In this document: positions 28,976 to 41,487 of the stretch, one piece after another | How the letters are laid out: every line of letters begins with the position of its first letter | Numbering within the stretch: position 1 is the first letter of the stretch | Assembly (NCBI GenBank): GCA_000231825.2 | Contig: JH720323.1 | Location: 585,825-649,824 of the forward strand | Reading direction: 5' to 3' | Length of the DNA stretch: 64,000 bases | From: Tetrahymena elliotti 4EA | Lineage: Eukaryota > Ciliophora > Oligohymenophorea > Hymenostomatida > Tetrahymenidae | Position numbers and translations under genes: made by a program | Notes under the pieces: generated by a model | What the model saw: only the letters and a program-made list of their open reading frames with translations | The model's database searches: none | What the model was told of the DNA's origin: nothing

Positions 28976-31052
28976 TTTTATATGATTATTTATCAATTAA
29001 AATATTAGATAAAAAATATTTGGTTAAGTTAGAATAAGTAATTATGAGTTTTTCAAGCTTTCAATTTTGTTTAGAGTTGATTAGATATTGTTAGTATTTT
29101 CTAATTATTTAAAAAAGACAAAACAAATTAATAAAAAATCAAGCTAACTCATTTTTAAAAAATTATGAATAGTAGTGGATGAAAATTTTGAAAATCTAAC
29201 AAGTTCCTTTAACTTTTAAAAGCTAGCACAAGCACTAAAACTTTTTATATAATGAACACACCTTAAAATACTTATAAAATTGTATTAATTATTTAAATAA
29301 CTAAAAGCACAAAAACTAAAAATCATGTTAAATTTATTCAAGTTTATTTTATTTTCTACTAATTGAAATAATAAGTTTTTTATTTTATGATAGATTTAAT
29401 ATTTTTAATGAACAAATATTTTCAAAAAATATTAAGTTATTTGGTGATGAATATTTAAAAATTTTATTTGTTTAGAGATTTTATAAAACTATGTCTGAAG
29501 AATTAGTATTTTTTATAATTAACAATAATATCTCACAACATTTTTAATTATTAACTCTAAAACTAAAAACTAATTCAATTTCTTTCACTTAGGTTTGTCA
29601 TGTAATAAAAAAGTATCTAACATATGTGGATTCTCATAAATTAAGGACTATTTTTGAAAAAGAATGAATGACCAAAAATTAAAAAAAATTTTTTTTGAAA
29701 AGTTCTTTATTGTATGAAAACCCACATTATTTAATTTTTTTAAAAAGATTGCTATTTCTACTGAATAATTAATATAATAAAAGAAAAATATTCTGTACAA
29801 AAAATTAAAGTATTCTGATTAATATGATAAATAGATAGTTTAAATATTTAAAAAGAGATAGATAGTCCCAATCGATTGTTAATTTAATGCTTAATTCTAT
29901 GTTAAATTCAAGTGATTGTAAATAAAACAATCTTTATTAAAAAATTAATATCAATTTTAGTTTTTAGATTCTGCCTATACTTTCTTTACTTCTTATATTT
30001 TTAAGAGCTATGATAATTTTTTTTAAAAAACATCTAATTTAAGTATAACAAGAATTAAATTTCATCACCAAGCAAACTTTAAAAAATTTTTGATGAATAA
30101 TTAATGTAGATTTATTTTCCATTTAATAAATATTATGAGTTAGTATTCTTAAAAATAAAATAAGCCTATTTTCAAAATAATTAAATTCTTCTTTTTTATG
30201 AATAATTTTTGCTTCATCTCTCAAGTAAAAAAAAACCAAGAAAATAAAAAATATCAGAAAAAAAATTCATTTACATTATTAACTTACAAAAAATTAATAA
30301 ATGTTTAACTGAACTCATTAATATTTTTATAAAAGAGTTGATTACTATTTGTAAATTTTTTTCTATGCCAAAATGTATTTTAAATAGTACTTCTATTTTC
30401 TTTGAATTACTTTTATGACTAAAACATTATTTATTCTATTTTTCTAAAATAATATATTTTCTTTTTACTTTATTGAAAGTAAATTTCAAATATTTAGGAT
30501 TATAATTTTTTGAAATTCAAAGCATTTAAATTTGATGAAAAATTTTATACAGTTTTAGTCAAGTAAATAAATAAAAGTACATCTGGTATTAACTTTTTAA
30601 TAATATATTAAATAAAAACAAGAAAAAAAGCATCAAAAATATTATAACACAAATATAAGATATATCACTAGGGCAAAGCTAAACTAATTTTATACAAAAA
30701 TCGATTACTGATTAATTTATTTATTATTTAAATAGTTGATTTCAATGCAAGACAGTTTAAGAAAAAAAACAAAAAATAATAAAGAGGCCATAAATAGAAA
30801 AAATATTATTAAAATCTTATTGAACCAAGGTTAATTAATAATAATAGTAAATGTCTTTACATTAGCAAATATAGCTAAAAAATATTATTAAGTCAATTGA
30901 AAAGGCTACCAAACTTTTTAATAAATGAATGAATGATTAAGATTTTGTTTTTTGTTTGTGACAAATTAATAAAGAAATTCATACAAAAAATTCAATCGCT
31001 GTTAATTATTAATTAAAAGTTAATTTAACTTTTAAATCAGATTAAACAAGAA
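28976..31052. other. long gene-free stretch
   Basis: About 2.1 kb between the divergent TMC-like and RBR genes. Base composition is near-pure A/T with homopolymer runs. I read six frames with TGA as the only stop and found no long frame with codon-like structure. No tRNA-like fold or terminal repeat recognised. It probably contains two promoters and 5' UTRs. Confidence 0.55.
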
Positions 31053-34000
31053 ATGATATTTGATGATGAGATTATTGAAGAAAAGTATGATCCTAGAAAA
31101 CTCCCATCGATGATACCATCGTACCACAACTAGTAAAACTCTTCCTAGAATTCCTTAAAATAATTTCCCAATAAAAAATGGGAAAAATTAAATATTTTAT
31201 GCATAATATTTTTGATAAGTTATTTTATCTTAACATAATTTTAGAAAAATTTTCAAAGCAAATGAGAATAACAAAAGTTAATAAATATAAAAAGGCTCTT
31301 CAGCTAGTATAAAATTAAAAGTAAATAATTCAATTGGGTTAGAGTCTAAAGTGAGTGAATAAACTCATGTCACTAATATTACTGAAAATGAAGAGCAGCA
31401 TCCATTAAACTAGCTAATTATGTACTAACAACGAATTCCATTTAACTATAAAAGAAGAAAAAGCTTAGACAACTAAGATTCTAAGATAGTAGAAGTTTAG
31501 TAATCTGCATAAGAAAAGCATGCTTAAAAAATTCGTTCTATGAAAGTAAATTAGAATCTGCTGCAATCAATAAACCTGGCTTAATCTTAAACACTTGATT
31601 ATTGCATGAACTGTATACACAATCATTCTGAATTAATTCATAATAATGATAAAAATACTATTCATAAAGATGTAGACTAATAAATAAACAAATCAAAAAA
31701 AGTTGCATTTAATAATACTGAAGTATTATTTGATAAGTTACGACTCTGCTACGATTCCTAGCACGTAAACTAAGGACCTCTTGTTCCTTTCTAAAGGAGT
31801 CAAATTTAAAATACATCTACTGTAGTAACTAACTCTAATCATTTTTAATGCTTATGCCACTGTCATAATACAAATTAACAATTTAGTACTTTTCGGTACA
31901 GCTCTAGCTGTAAAAGTAATAATGTATTTAAAAGACATAACTAGAGGTTTCACTCTTCTATAATAGATTCTTAACAATTTTAATATGCAAATATAAATAT
32001 TTAATAAAGGGATTCTATACAAATTTCAAATATAAATCAAATAGCAAGTAAAACTAGCTCCTTTAACATATAAAATATTAGAACTAAATCAAAAAAGGCT
32101 TTATCTATGATAGAAATGATAGATAATCCTGAAATACGTAAAAAATGGGCAATTACAAAAATAATATAAATGAATTTCGATGCTTAGTTAGCTCACACAC
32201 TAATTCAATCGATAGATTATTTTAACTTATCTAGAGAATAAATTCTTGATCTAATGATAGATAAGTTAATTCAATTCAAAAAGCATAGAAATTAGTAGCA
32301 ATTAGAGGGATCTTTAATCCAACCACAAATAACTAAAAATGATTTTATGAAATATTAGCAAAGTGTGAAACTCAATAAGAGTTCATTTAGAAATGAAACT
32401 TAAAATTAATCGAATATGAATTTGTAAAAACAAATAATTACAACAAATATCTCTAATACTCACAATTAATATGGAGATGAAATATCCTACTCTTTACCTA
32501 GGTATAATGAAGCTATTCATGCTAAAGGTTTTTCAGGTGCTTAAAGTATTTGCTAAAAGTATTATTCTTAATCTCCTCCTATTAATGAAAGTATTCAATT
32601 AAGCTAAGTTGTGGCTCGACAAACAATTAACTATCCCTCTAATTATAGCACTATTTTAAATTAATAATAAGAAAGTACAAGACAAGTTGTTTCTCCTTAA
32701 CGCAGAAGAAATAATTATATTAAAAATAAAGCTAGCAAGAATAGCTTTCACAAAAGTAATGTTTCATAAATTAAACTTAGTTATAGCCATATCCAAACAG
32801 AAGCTTTTGATAGAAAGTCAACAATTAAAAAAAAATCATAAATTTTGCAAGAAAAGTTTTTCAAAGAGACAAAAACTGGAATTTGTAGTGTTTGCTTTGA
32901 AGAGCAAGTGTTGATTTAAATTTCATCAAGATGCAATCACTTTTTCTGCTCCTATTGCATAACTAATTACTTTGAAGAAAAAATAGCCAAATGCGATGTT
33001 CTAGAAATTAATTGCTTAAATTATTAATGCTCTAATAAATACACAGAAGAAGAAATAAGAGAAGTTGTAGAATCTTCAACTTTTTCCCAATATCAAAAAT
33101 TTAAAAAGCTAATACTCATTAGGCAAGATCAAACTTTGAGATGTAAAAAAAGTTTATTTTAAATTAAAAATTTTATGTTTTTTTAAATTATAAAAAAGGG
33201 TGCATATAATTAGATTGCAATGGAGTGCTCAAAGGAAGTACATATAACCCTAAAATGCAGTGTCCAATTTGTGGAAGCTTATAGTGCTATATATGCTCAG
33301 GGCTATGGCATGAAGGTAAAAATAATTAGTAAAATTAAATTCAATTTAAGGAATATAATTAAATTAAGGTATAAGATGTGATCAAGCTATAAATGAAGAA
33401 TATGAAAAAGAATAGCAAGAACTGAGAAAAAGCTGTCCAAAATGCCATAAAGAAGTTAAAAAATCTAAAAGTAAAATAGCTACATCATTATAAATATCTA
33501 ATAATTTTTCTTTTTTAACTAAAGAATCAATAAACAAGAGTACATGCAAAGAATGCGGTCATCGGTTTTGCTGGTTGTGTAATAGAAAAGTTACTCCATT
33601 TCATTTTAGCACTTGGAATTTTTTTGGATGCCCTGGTAAAAAATAAGTTTAAATTTACCTTTCTAAATTTTATTAAAGCTATTAAATACTCTTTAATTTG
33701 TTTTAAAAAATCTTTGAATAAATAAATAAATTTTAAAATATTAAAATTTAAAAATAGGCATGATCAATATTAACTAGATTCCTTCTTGGTACCAAAAAAT
33801 GAAATATAAAATTAAGGCTTTTTGTGAATATTTAGGTTAAATGCTTTTACTACTTATTCTACTCTTACTTTATCCTGTTTTGATGGTCTTGGGTAGCTTT
33901 TTCCTTCCTCTTTTGATATATTTTAACAAAAATAGTGGAACTGTTAAATATCGTGGAATTAAAAAATTCTTTGTAGTTACAGGTCTGGTTTTACTGGGAG

Positions 34001-34200
34001 TAATTTTATATCCAGTATGGTATGTAATATCAATAATACCAGGTCTGTGTTGGTTTATTAGCAAGGTCTTACATTACTTACAGAATTAACGGGAAAGCTC
34101 AAAATAAGAAAGTGATGAAGAAATTGATGATGAATTTGATATATTTTCTTAGTAAATATCTAAAGGTAATAATGAGAGCGGTCTGACAAAACCAGTTTGA
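31053..34200 (+). CDS. RBR-type RING protein with two C-terminal membrane helices (RNF19-like), RING2 Cys replaced
   Basis: Starts MIFDDEIIEEKYDP; first intron 31133-31244, later introns near 33143-33200, 33316-33370, 33473-33524 (optional), 33636-33758. Ends TKPV-TGA at 34200. An N-terminal Asn/Gln/Ser-rich region of ~540 residues precedes RING1 (GICSVCFEEQVL, CNHFFCSYC, CLNYQC). The IBR follows (RWCIQLDCNGVL, CPICGSLQCYIC), then RING2 (CPKCHKEVKK, STCKECGHRFCWLC, FHFSTWNFFGCPG). RBR ligases pass ubiquitin through a RING2 cysteine located as GCNxMTC; here the matching residues are SINKSTC, so the cysteine position holds Ile. Two hydrophobic segments (MLLLLILLLLYPVLMVLGSF and VVTGLVLLGVILYPVWYV) follow, as in the RNF19 group. 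Membrane-anchored and possibly not an active transthiolating ligase. Confidence 0.87.
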
Positions 34201-35089
34201 CAAAAATGTACCAACTAAATAAAAAAAATGATTAAAATATATTAATTTCTAGATTTCAATCAAATAAATTTTTAAATCAATAAAATAAAAAAATAACTAC
34301 CAATAAAAATTATATTAATAACAAATTCTATTTGAGTTGATAGTAATTGGGATATCTTTTCATAAATAAATAACTAAATAACCTCAGATAATTAGAAACA
34401 ATAATGAAACCTACCTATCTCTTTTAACTTTATTTTCCAAATTTAATTGCTTTTTATATTAAAAAAAACTTTGAGTTTAATTAAAAAGTTTACAATAAAC
34501 TATTTTTTGATTAAGTAAAATTTACTTTTTATTATATATCTTATTAAATTATCTTATTAACAATACTCTTTCTAATTTAATTAGTGTTTTGTTTTAAAAA
34601 TTTGAAATATTTGGTTTTTTTATTTGAATTAAATTTTTTTTTTTTCATAATTTTGAGGATCTATACTTCTATTTAGTAAAAAATATGAGTTAATTAGTTA
34701 GTATGATTAAAATAAATTATGAAATATTTAATTTGGTATATTATGATAAAAACAATATATTATTTTAATCAAAATTCATCAAAATAATCTAAAGTTTTAG
34801 ATTTGAAAAAAGAAACATATTTGATAATTGTGATTTATTAATATGAAATATTTATTTTTTTAGAATAATCGTATCTTCTAAAATCTAGAATAATGTGTCT
34901 CATTAATTTCAAAGATAAAATGGAAAATTATGAATTATCTTTTTTATTTTAATATTTTTAAATTAAAAGATAAAGGCTTTTAAAATTATAAGATTTCCAA
35001 CTTAATATTTAAATATTAATTTTAGAAGAAAAAGAATCATTAAATTAAAAAAATTTATAGAATAGGTAAGCTACCTAAGTAGTTAGAAA
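34201..35089. other. intergenic spacer
   Basis: A/T-rich spacer between two plus-strand genes, with several T and A homopolymer runs. No coding or structured element seen. Confidence 0.6.
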
Positions 35090-38000
35090 ATGCAAGAAGA
35101 AGTTCCAATGAGATTATTAAAGATTAAAACTCTTTCTGATACAGTTTATGAGTTAAGAGTTCCAGCTAATGTATTTCATCATTTATTTAGACATTTTTAT
35201 TTTGCTTCCTATTCGAATTTCTCTTTATTTAATTAATTTTAATCTTTTAAAATAACAGATGTTGATCAAAGATTTAAGATTAAAAGTGTAGGAGGCTAGC
35301 GGAGTACCAGCAGAAAGATAAAGAATGATATGCATGGGATAATAGCTTATTGATACTAAAACAGTTGGTGATTATGGTAATTAAATTTATCAATTAAATT
35401 TAGATTTCCTGCTATGATTTGTATTAAGTTTAGCAAACATTTATTATGAAATTATTTGCTTATTTATTTGTTTACAAAGTTATTTTTTTAAAAAATGAAT
35501 ATAAAATATTTTTCTAAATAAAGCTAAAGAACCAGAATAGCCTAATTGGATTCACTTAGTAGCAAAAGTTTAAACTGAGCAACCATAAGCAGCATATTAA
35601 AATTAATAGTAATAGTAATAACAATAGCCTCAGTAATAAAATAATAGAATACCAATAGATATGTTTGGTGGAAACGTGTAAATATAATCTGGCAATTTAG
35701 GTGATTTATCATAGTTGTTAGGAAATATTAGTAACATATTTAATCTCCCTAATGTGAGATAGCAATAGCCATAATAATAGTAAAATTAATAGCCTTTATA
35801 ACCATAAAATCCAATTGTTCAATCTACTTCCTTCATTTTACCTCAGCCTCAGTCTTAACCTTAGCCTTAGCACTCTCAGGCTTAAAACTAAGCATAACGT
35901 GCTGCTTAATAAAATGGTTAAGCTACAAGATCTAACTTAATAAGTAATTAATAGCCCATCACTATTTAAAGATAAATCTAATTACCTCACTAAGAGTTAT
36001 TAAATTTAGGCTTAATATGTAACAATCTGATGGGATAATCAAGCGCTTTTCCTGGACCTCCTCTCCCTTAACCACCAAACAGATCTGCTGCAGCTATGAT
36101 CGGTTCTTATCTAAGCAATTGGCAATTTTAAGTATAACGCACTCTTCCTTTTGTCCATCGTTTGGCTGAATTGCTTTAGAGAGAATAATATATGAATTTA
36201 TAAGAAGATAGAAGTTCCACTTAAGCTCTTTCTCTTGAAGTTGGACGTGCTTTAAATGAACTCGTTGCTTGCACTCAACCACTTGTAGGTGTTTTACGTG
36301 ACATTTAATTAAACTAAGGTCCTGGACAAGTTAGATTTGAATAAAATTCAAATAACCCACCTCCAGTTTTAACTAGACCTCCTGTTCAACACCCTATGTA
36401 GCAATAATTTGGTAATAGTACAGCTAATACATAAAATAGCTAATCAAGTAGCACTAATGCTGATAATAGAAGTTAGCAATAAAACACAAATATATTAAAT
36501 CAACCTAATATTTAAGCAAGTATTCAAATTAGCTAGACTCCTTTAACTTCAACAATTGGAAATTAAGCACAAAGAAATTAAACTAATAATTAGCCTGCTT
36601 AAAACATAAATAATATTCAAGCTTAAATACCTGGTCAAGCAACAATAAATATTACTTAAAACCCAAATAACGGAGGTAATTCATTAAACGATTTAATCTC
36701 TTAAATTAGTGGAGCATAAAACGGAGAAGTTCGTATTGGGGTAATGAATACAATGAATAATGATTAAGAAATCTAAATTGTAGGTATTGGTTCAACTCAT
36801 GTTGTAGATGCTGATTCTAATTTAAATTTATAATAAGTTTTAGGAAACATTTTAGGTAATTAGAATGTAAATATCAATGCATCTAGCATAAATACAGGAA
36901 ATAACAATTAATAAAGAAACTAATCGTCTAGAAATCATAATTAAAACTAAAATGAATCAGAATGGGAAGATGAAGAAGATGAGAATACTATTGGAATTGA
37001 AGTAAATAGCACTATTAATTTGAATGGAGATGAAAATCTACTCTAAAATCTTTTGTCAGGTTTAGGTTTACCTAGCAATGGAAATACCAATATTAATATT
37101 TCTAATACTATCCCAATTATTTAATCTGGAACTATTAGTGGTTAATAAGCTGCTAGTTAAATAATATAACTTCAAAGATAAGCTTAACAATAAAGCTAAT
37201 AACAATTCCTATAACAATAGTAATAATAATAACAACTACAATAGCAACTACAACAGCAACAACAAAGAGCTACATAGCAATAAACTTCCTCCTCTTCTTA
37301 GTCTTAATAAGTTTAAAGTTAAGAGGCTACTTAATAATAGAATAATACTTAAAACTAGCAACAATAATAAGAAGCACCTTAATAGCCTTCAATGGGATTC
37401 CCTCTTATGATGGGAGGACAAAGTGGTGGATTCAATCCATTGAGTATGATGATGGGAGGTGGTATTGGAAGTATGATGAACATGACTGTCGATGAACTTA
37501 TTAGAGAAAATATGACAGAATAAGATTAAGAATAAAGCGAATCTGATGAATTAATTTAAGCTGTTATTGGGTAGTTAAGAATTTCTGATTTAGTTTAAAG
37601 CTTTATGAGTAACTTAAAATCCTATTTATAAATTGAATAATGTTTATTTTTACCATTAATAAATATTTAGGTGGTTAATTTGGTTTCTTAAATGACATTT
37701 AATAAAAGATTAGAGACTAAATTACCTCACGTAACTTAGGAAGTAATTATTTTTAATTACCATTTTATTCAATTCAAAGAAAATAAAATTTTATCAAAAA
37801 ACAAAAAAATGTGTTTTTTCTAAGCAATTAAAAAAATTAATTTTTAATAAAGGAAAAGAATTTACTGAGAAATTATCTGCCTCTCTTAGTTAATATTTGA
37901 TTGTTCCTGAATAACATGCTTCATTAGTCTTTGAAGGATTAGAACCTGAATGTATCGCATCAGATATTTTAGAAACAAGACTCCCAACTGTTTACGATTT

Positions 38001-38613
38001 AATTATGAGAGATTTCCCCTAAGATGGTCCTGAGTCATTTAGTGGAGAATTTGTTTACGAAGTAAAAAGAATTATTGGTGAATTGTTCTCTGAATTTTCT
38101 GAGTGCTTGCATGGAGGTTTAAATGATTTATAAGCTATTTTTAGAGCTTGGGTAAATGAACCTATTAGTAGAATTATGGGAGAAGGTAGCATGGGTTTAG
38201 TTGATTCTCTAATCACTACTATGTTGTGGGAAAAAGTTAAAGCTTTAGTATTATAATACTAGCATGATAGAGTAACTTATTTTTATTTTTGAGATAAAAA
38301 TATTAAATATATATTATATTAAAAAATAAAAAAATAGGATAATAATTAAAATTTTGAAGAATAAAAACAAAATAATGAAGGTGCTTCAAATGGTAAAATG
38401 GAAATCGAAAATCCTGCTTAAAATCGTGCAGAATAAGAAGTAGATGTATGATATTAAATTTCAATAATTATTTAATAAATAGATTGTATTATTAAATAGC
38501 TTTTAGAAGACATAGAAAATGAAATTGAAAAAGATGAAACTAGATTTGATAGATATAAAATACAACTCTCTGAATAATATAAAAAAGGAGATTTGATTAA
38601 GAAGAAAGATTGA
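35090..38613 (+). CDS. BAG6-like protein with N-terminal ubiquitin-like domain
   Basis: Starts MQEEVPMRLLKIKTL. Introns 35171-35258 and 35377-35523 interrupt the ubiquitin-like domain; others lie near 37640-37670, 37740-37850, 38270-38337 and 38445-38480. The UBL reads TVYELRVPANMLIKDLR, RQRMICMGQQL and ends PNWIHLVAK. A Pro/Gln-rich region follows, then a helical segment WQFQVQRTLPFVHRLAELLQ that resembles the conserved central domain of BAG6/BAT3. A long poly-Gln tract (about 37190-37270, mixed CAA, CAG, TAA and TAG codons) and Met/Gly-rich MGGGIGSMMNM precede a conserved helical C-terminus ending SEQYKKGDLIKKKD-TGA. BAG6 handles tail-anchored and misfolded proteins for targeting or degradation. 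The UBL is certain; the BAG6 call rests on architecture and the central motif. Confidence 0.75.
37190..37285 (+). repeat. poly-glutamine coding tract
   Basis: In the BAG6-like frame nearly every codon is CAA, CAG, TAA or TAG, all Gln in this code, broken by a few Leu, Ser and Phe. The mixed codons suggest selection for Gln content, not a pure triplet expansion. Confidence 0.8.
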
Positions 38614-39502
38614 AAAAATATATTTATTTACTGAGTTAATTTATTCATTAAAACATAATTTTGTAAATACTTTTTTAGATGAGTTAGCTAGCTCTCTATT
38701 TGTACCTCATTCACTTAAATTTTTAAAAAGATATTTTTAATTACTTGATTTACTTCTGATTTCTAAAATTAAAATGTAAAAAAATATCCAACCATTTTAT
38801 AATTTCATTTAAAAATATTTGACTTAGGAATAAGATAAAATTTAATTGGATCAACAAAACAAAATAAAAAACTCTTTAAAGCAGAGATGGTTTCCAAAAA
38901 TAAATTTACATCACCAATACTCCTATTATTTTTTAGAGTGCCTTCAGAGTGGTTTTTAAAATTTCAAAAGGCTTTAAAAAATGTATTTCTATATTTTTAT
39001 TAAAATTGAAAAATAAAATGTTTTTTAGCAGAAAAAAACAAGAATTAAATAAGATAATTGTTTTAAATTATTAAACAATAAATATTTTTTTAGCATCTTT
39101 TCATAAAAATAAATTTGTATTTTAATTGTGTTGATAATACATTTTGAAGCAATTATTTTTAATCCTCTAAAAGAATATTTGATCATGAAATAAAATATGA
39201 TATTGTAAACATAAAAAATAAAAGTATAGCATTAATTATTTGATTTTTAGATTTTAGTAAATTAATATAATTTAATTCAAAACTTCTTTATGATTTTCCC
39301 GATTCAGCTATTGATAGATAAATCAATTCATTTTATGAAAGTTTTCATCCTTGGAAATCAACTCCCTCTTATTAAAGTTATCTTCTAATAATTTGAATTT
39401 TATTTTGTAAAATTTTGATTTCACTTTTATATCCAGTATTTTAAACTTTTCTCTTTTAATCTAATTTTTCATACCTTTTTTAAATTAATAATAATAAAAA
39501 AT
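38614..39502. other. intergenic spacer
   Basis: Between the convergent 3' ends of the BAG6-like gene and CCDC77. A/T-rich, no coding frame or recognisable element. Confidence 0.6.
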
Positions 39503-40812
39503 TCATTCCTAATAAGCGAAAGATAATTACTTTTCATTTAAGCTTGAAAGGTCTTCTTCAAGTTTTTTTATTTTGTTGAGATATATTTTCTGAACTTGAT
39601 TAAACTAATCCTTTTAGAATTAAAAGTTAATTTATTATTTTGCTAATGAAAAAATTTTTTAAGGGAAGTTACTTTGAGTATTTATATGTTTTCGTCTTTA
39701 GATCTAACTTGATTTCTAAAAACATTAGCTGCATTCATTGATACTCTAGTTGCTTCATTTTAAGTTTATTTATTTTCTTATTCTGCTTGCTTTTCAATTA
39801 TAAGTATTTTATTAGCTAAAGCTGTGTTCTTCAATCTTTGCAGTTCATTTTCTTCTTGCAACTTTCTCTCTTTTTCATTAGTTTAAATTCTTAAAACAAA
39901 CAACTCCTTTGATAAATCTATATGTTATTTCTCAAGACCTTAAGCTTTCTTTTACAATTCTTCAATTCTTTGTGCTTTTTAGCTGTTGTTTTATTAAATT
40001 TTTTATTCTCTGTCTAAGATTTATTATTTAAGTGCTTCTAACTTTTCCATCCAAATCTCTTTGTCTTTTTCAATTTATTCACGTAGATTGAAATTTTCTT
40101 ATTCTATGCTGTTTATTCCATCAACAGGTAAATGAATGTTAGTAACGACACACTTTGGCTAACCTTCCTATAAACCATCTCTACCCACTCTAATTAATTG
40201 ATAAATTATAATAAAATAACCATAATATTTAAAGGGTTTGTTTACTTCTTTAGAGCACTCTCAAAATTGGCACGATTTCTATGGATATTTGAGTCAACCT
40301 TAGTAAAAGCATAAGTTACCTCTAATTAATTTTTATGAAATAAACATGAATATTCATTTTATCAACTTGTATTATTATTTACCTGGCTTTTTATTTTTAC
40401 TTAAAACTATATTTTCTTAAACAGGCTCAACTAATGCACCTAATTCAGCAATTTTTTTTTAATCTTCCAAATCTTTTAATTTTAATAAATCGTTTTCTCT
40501 TTAAATCACCAAAACATTTTATCTTTCCTGATATAGTATGCTCTTAAATCTATCTAATGTTTCTTTGAGAGTATTAACTTCATCTCTCCTGTGAGTAAGT
40601 TCCCATTATAACTTATGCTTTTCAGATTCAGTTGTTACTATTTCATTTAATTTTTATAACCACTCTCTTCTCTCTTTGTCAAAATCATTTATTCTATCTC
40701 TATAATAAGTCAAAAGACTATTCACATAGTCTTCTTGATTACATGCCATCTTGAATAATAAAGCCTTATCCATTTCTGGAAAATGAGATGCTGTTTCTTT
40801 AATTGTGTACAT
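39503..40812 (-). CDS. CCDC77: CCDC77-like centrosomal coiled-coil protein
   Basis: Exons 40383-40812, 40246-40321, 39673-40189 and 39503-39610 give 1,131 nt, 376 residues, TGA stop. The N-terminal half is collinear with animal CCDC77: LLTYYRDRINDFDKER, EKHKLQWELTHRRDEV, LYQERQNVLVIQREND and LKDLEDQKKIAELGALV, followed by EVTY just after the first intron. The rest is an almost continuous coiled coil from about residue 190 to the end. CCDC77 is reported at centrosomes in animals, and a basal-body or ciliary role fits here, but that is inference. Length is somewhat below the ~490 residues of the human protein. Orthology looks convincing. Confidence 0.8.
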
Positions 40813-41487
40813 TTTTAAAAAATAAATTGGTCTATTTTAACACTAAATGAATGATTTTTCTTAAAAGCTTAAATATTTAATTGACAATAAATTTAATGTA
40901 AATAAGTTGTTTTAATTTCAAATCTATAGTATTTTTGTGATTTAAATTATCTAAGAATCTTTATTAATTTGAAATTTATTATATGATTTTTAAGCAATTC
41001 CACAATTCAAATCATGACACAATATCAATTCCAATTTTCAAATATCTTTAATTGAATAAATATTTAAAAAAGAGAAAATTATTTTTTAAATAAAAATTGT
41101 ATTTTTCATAAAAAAACCAACCAAAATGGTTTCAAAAGAAAAGTGGCATTTAAAAATATTTGTTAAGAAAAATTTATAAAAAATTGAGATGAATAAATAA
41201 CGACTTGAAAATTCAACGAATAGAAAGAAACATGATAATATTTAAAATATGAAGCAAGTAAAGATAGAAATTGATTGAATTTTCAAAAATTAATCAATCA
41301 TTCTTATTGAAAAGAAAATTACATTGAATTTTGAATAAATATTATTTGAAATCTTTTAATCAAGAAGGTTATTAAAACTAACTAAATAAACAAACAAGAT
41401 AATTAATTACTTTTTTTAACTCAAAATATTATCTATCTATAGAAGTAGCCATAGAATAATCATATTATACTAAAAACCATCATTTTA
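40813..41487. other. intergenic spacer (divergent promoters)
   Basis: Between the 5' ends of CCDC77 (minus) and the C2HC protein (plus). A/T-rich with nothing recognisable. Confidence 0.6.

Noticed and set aside
31133..31244. Apparent frameshift and missing donor site near the start of the RBR gene
   Set aside because: An ordinary GTAAAA..TTTTAG intron starting at 31133 restores frame exactly, so no defect is needed.
36094..36282. Minus-strand frame of 62 residues
   Set aside because: Antisense of the conserved central helix of the BAG6-like gene, which explains the sequence fully.
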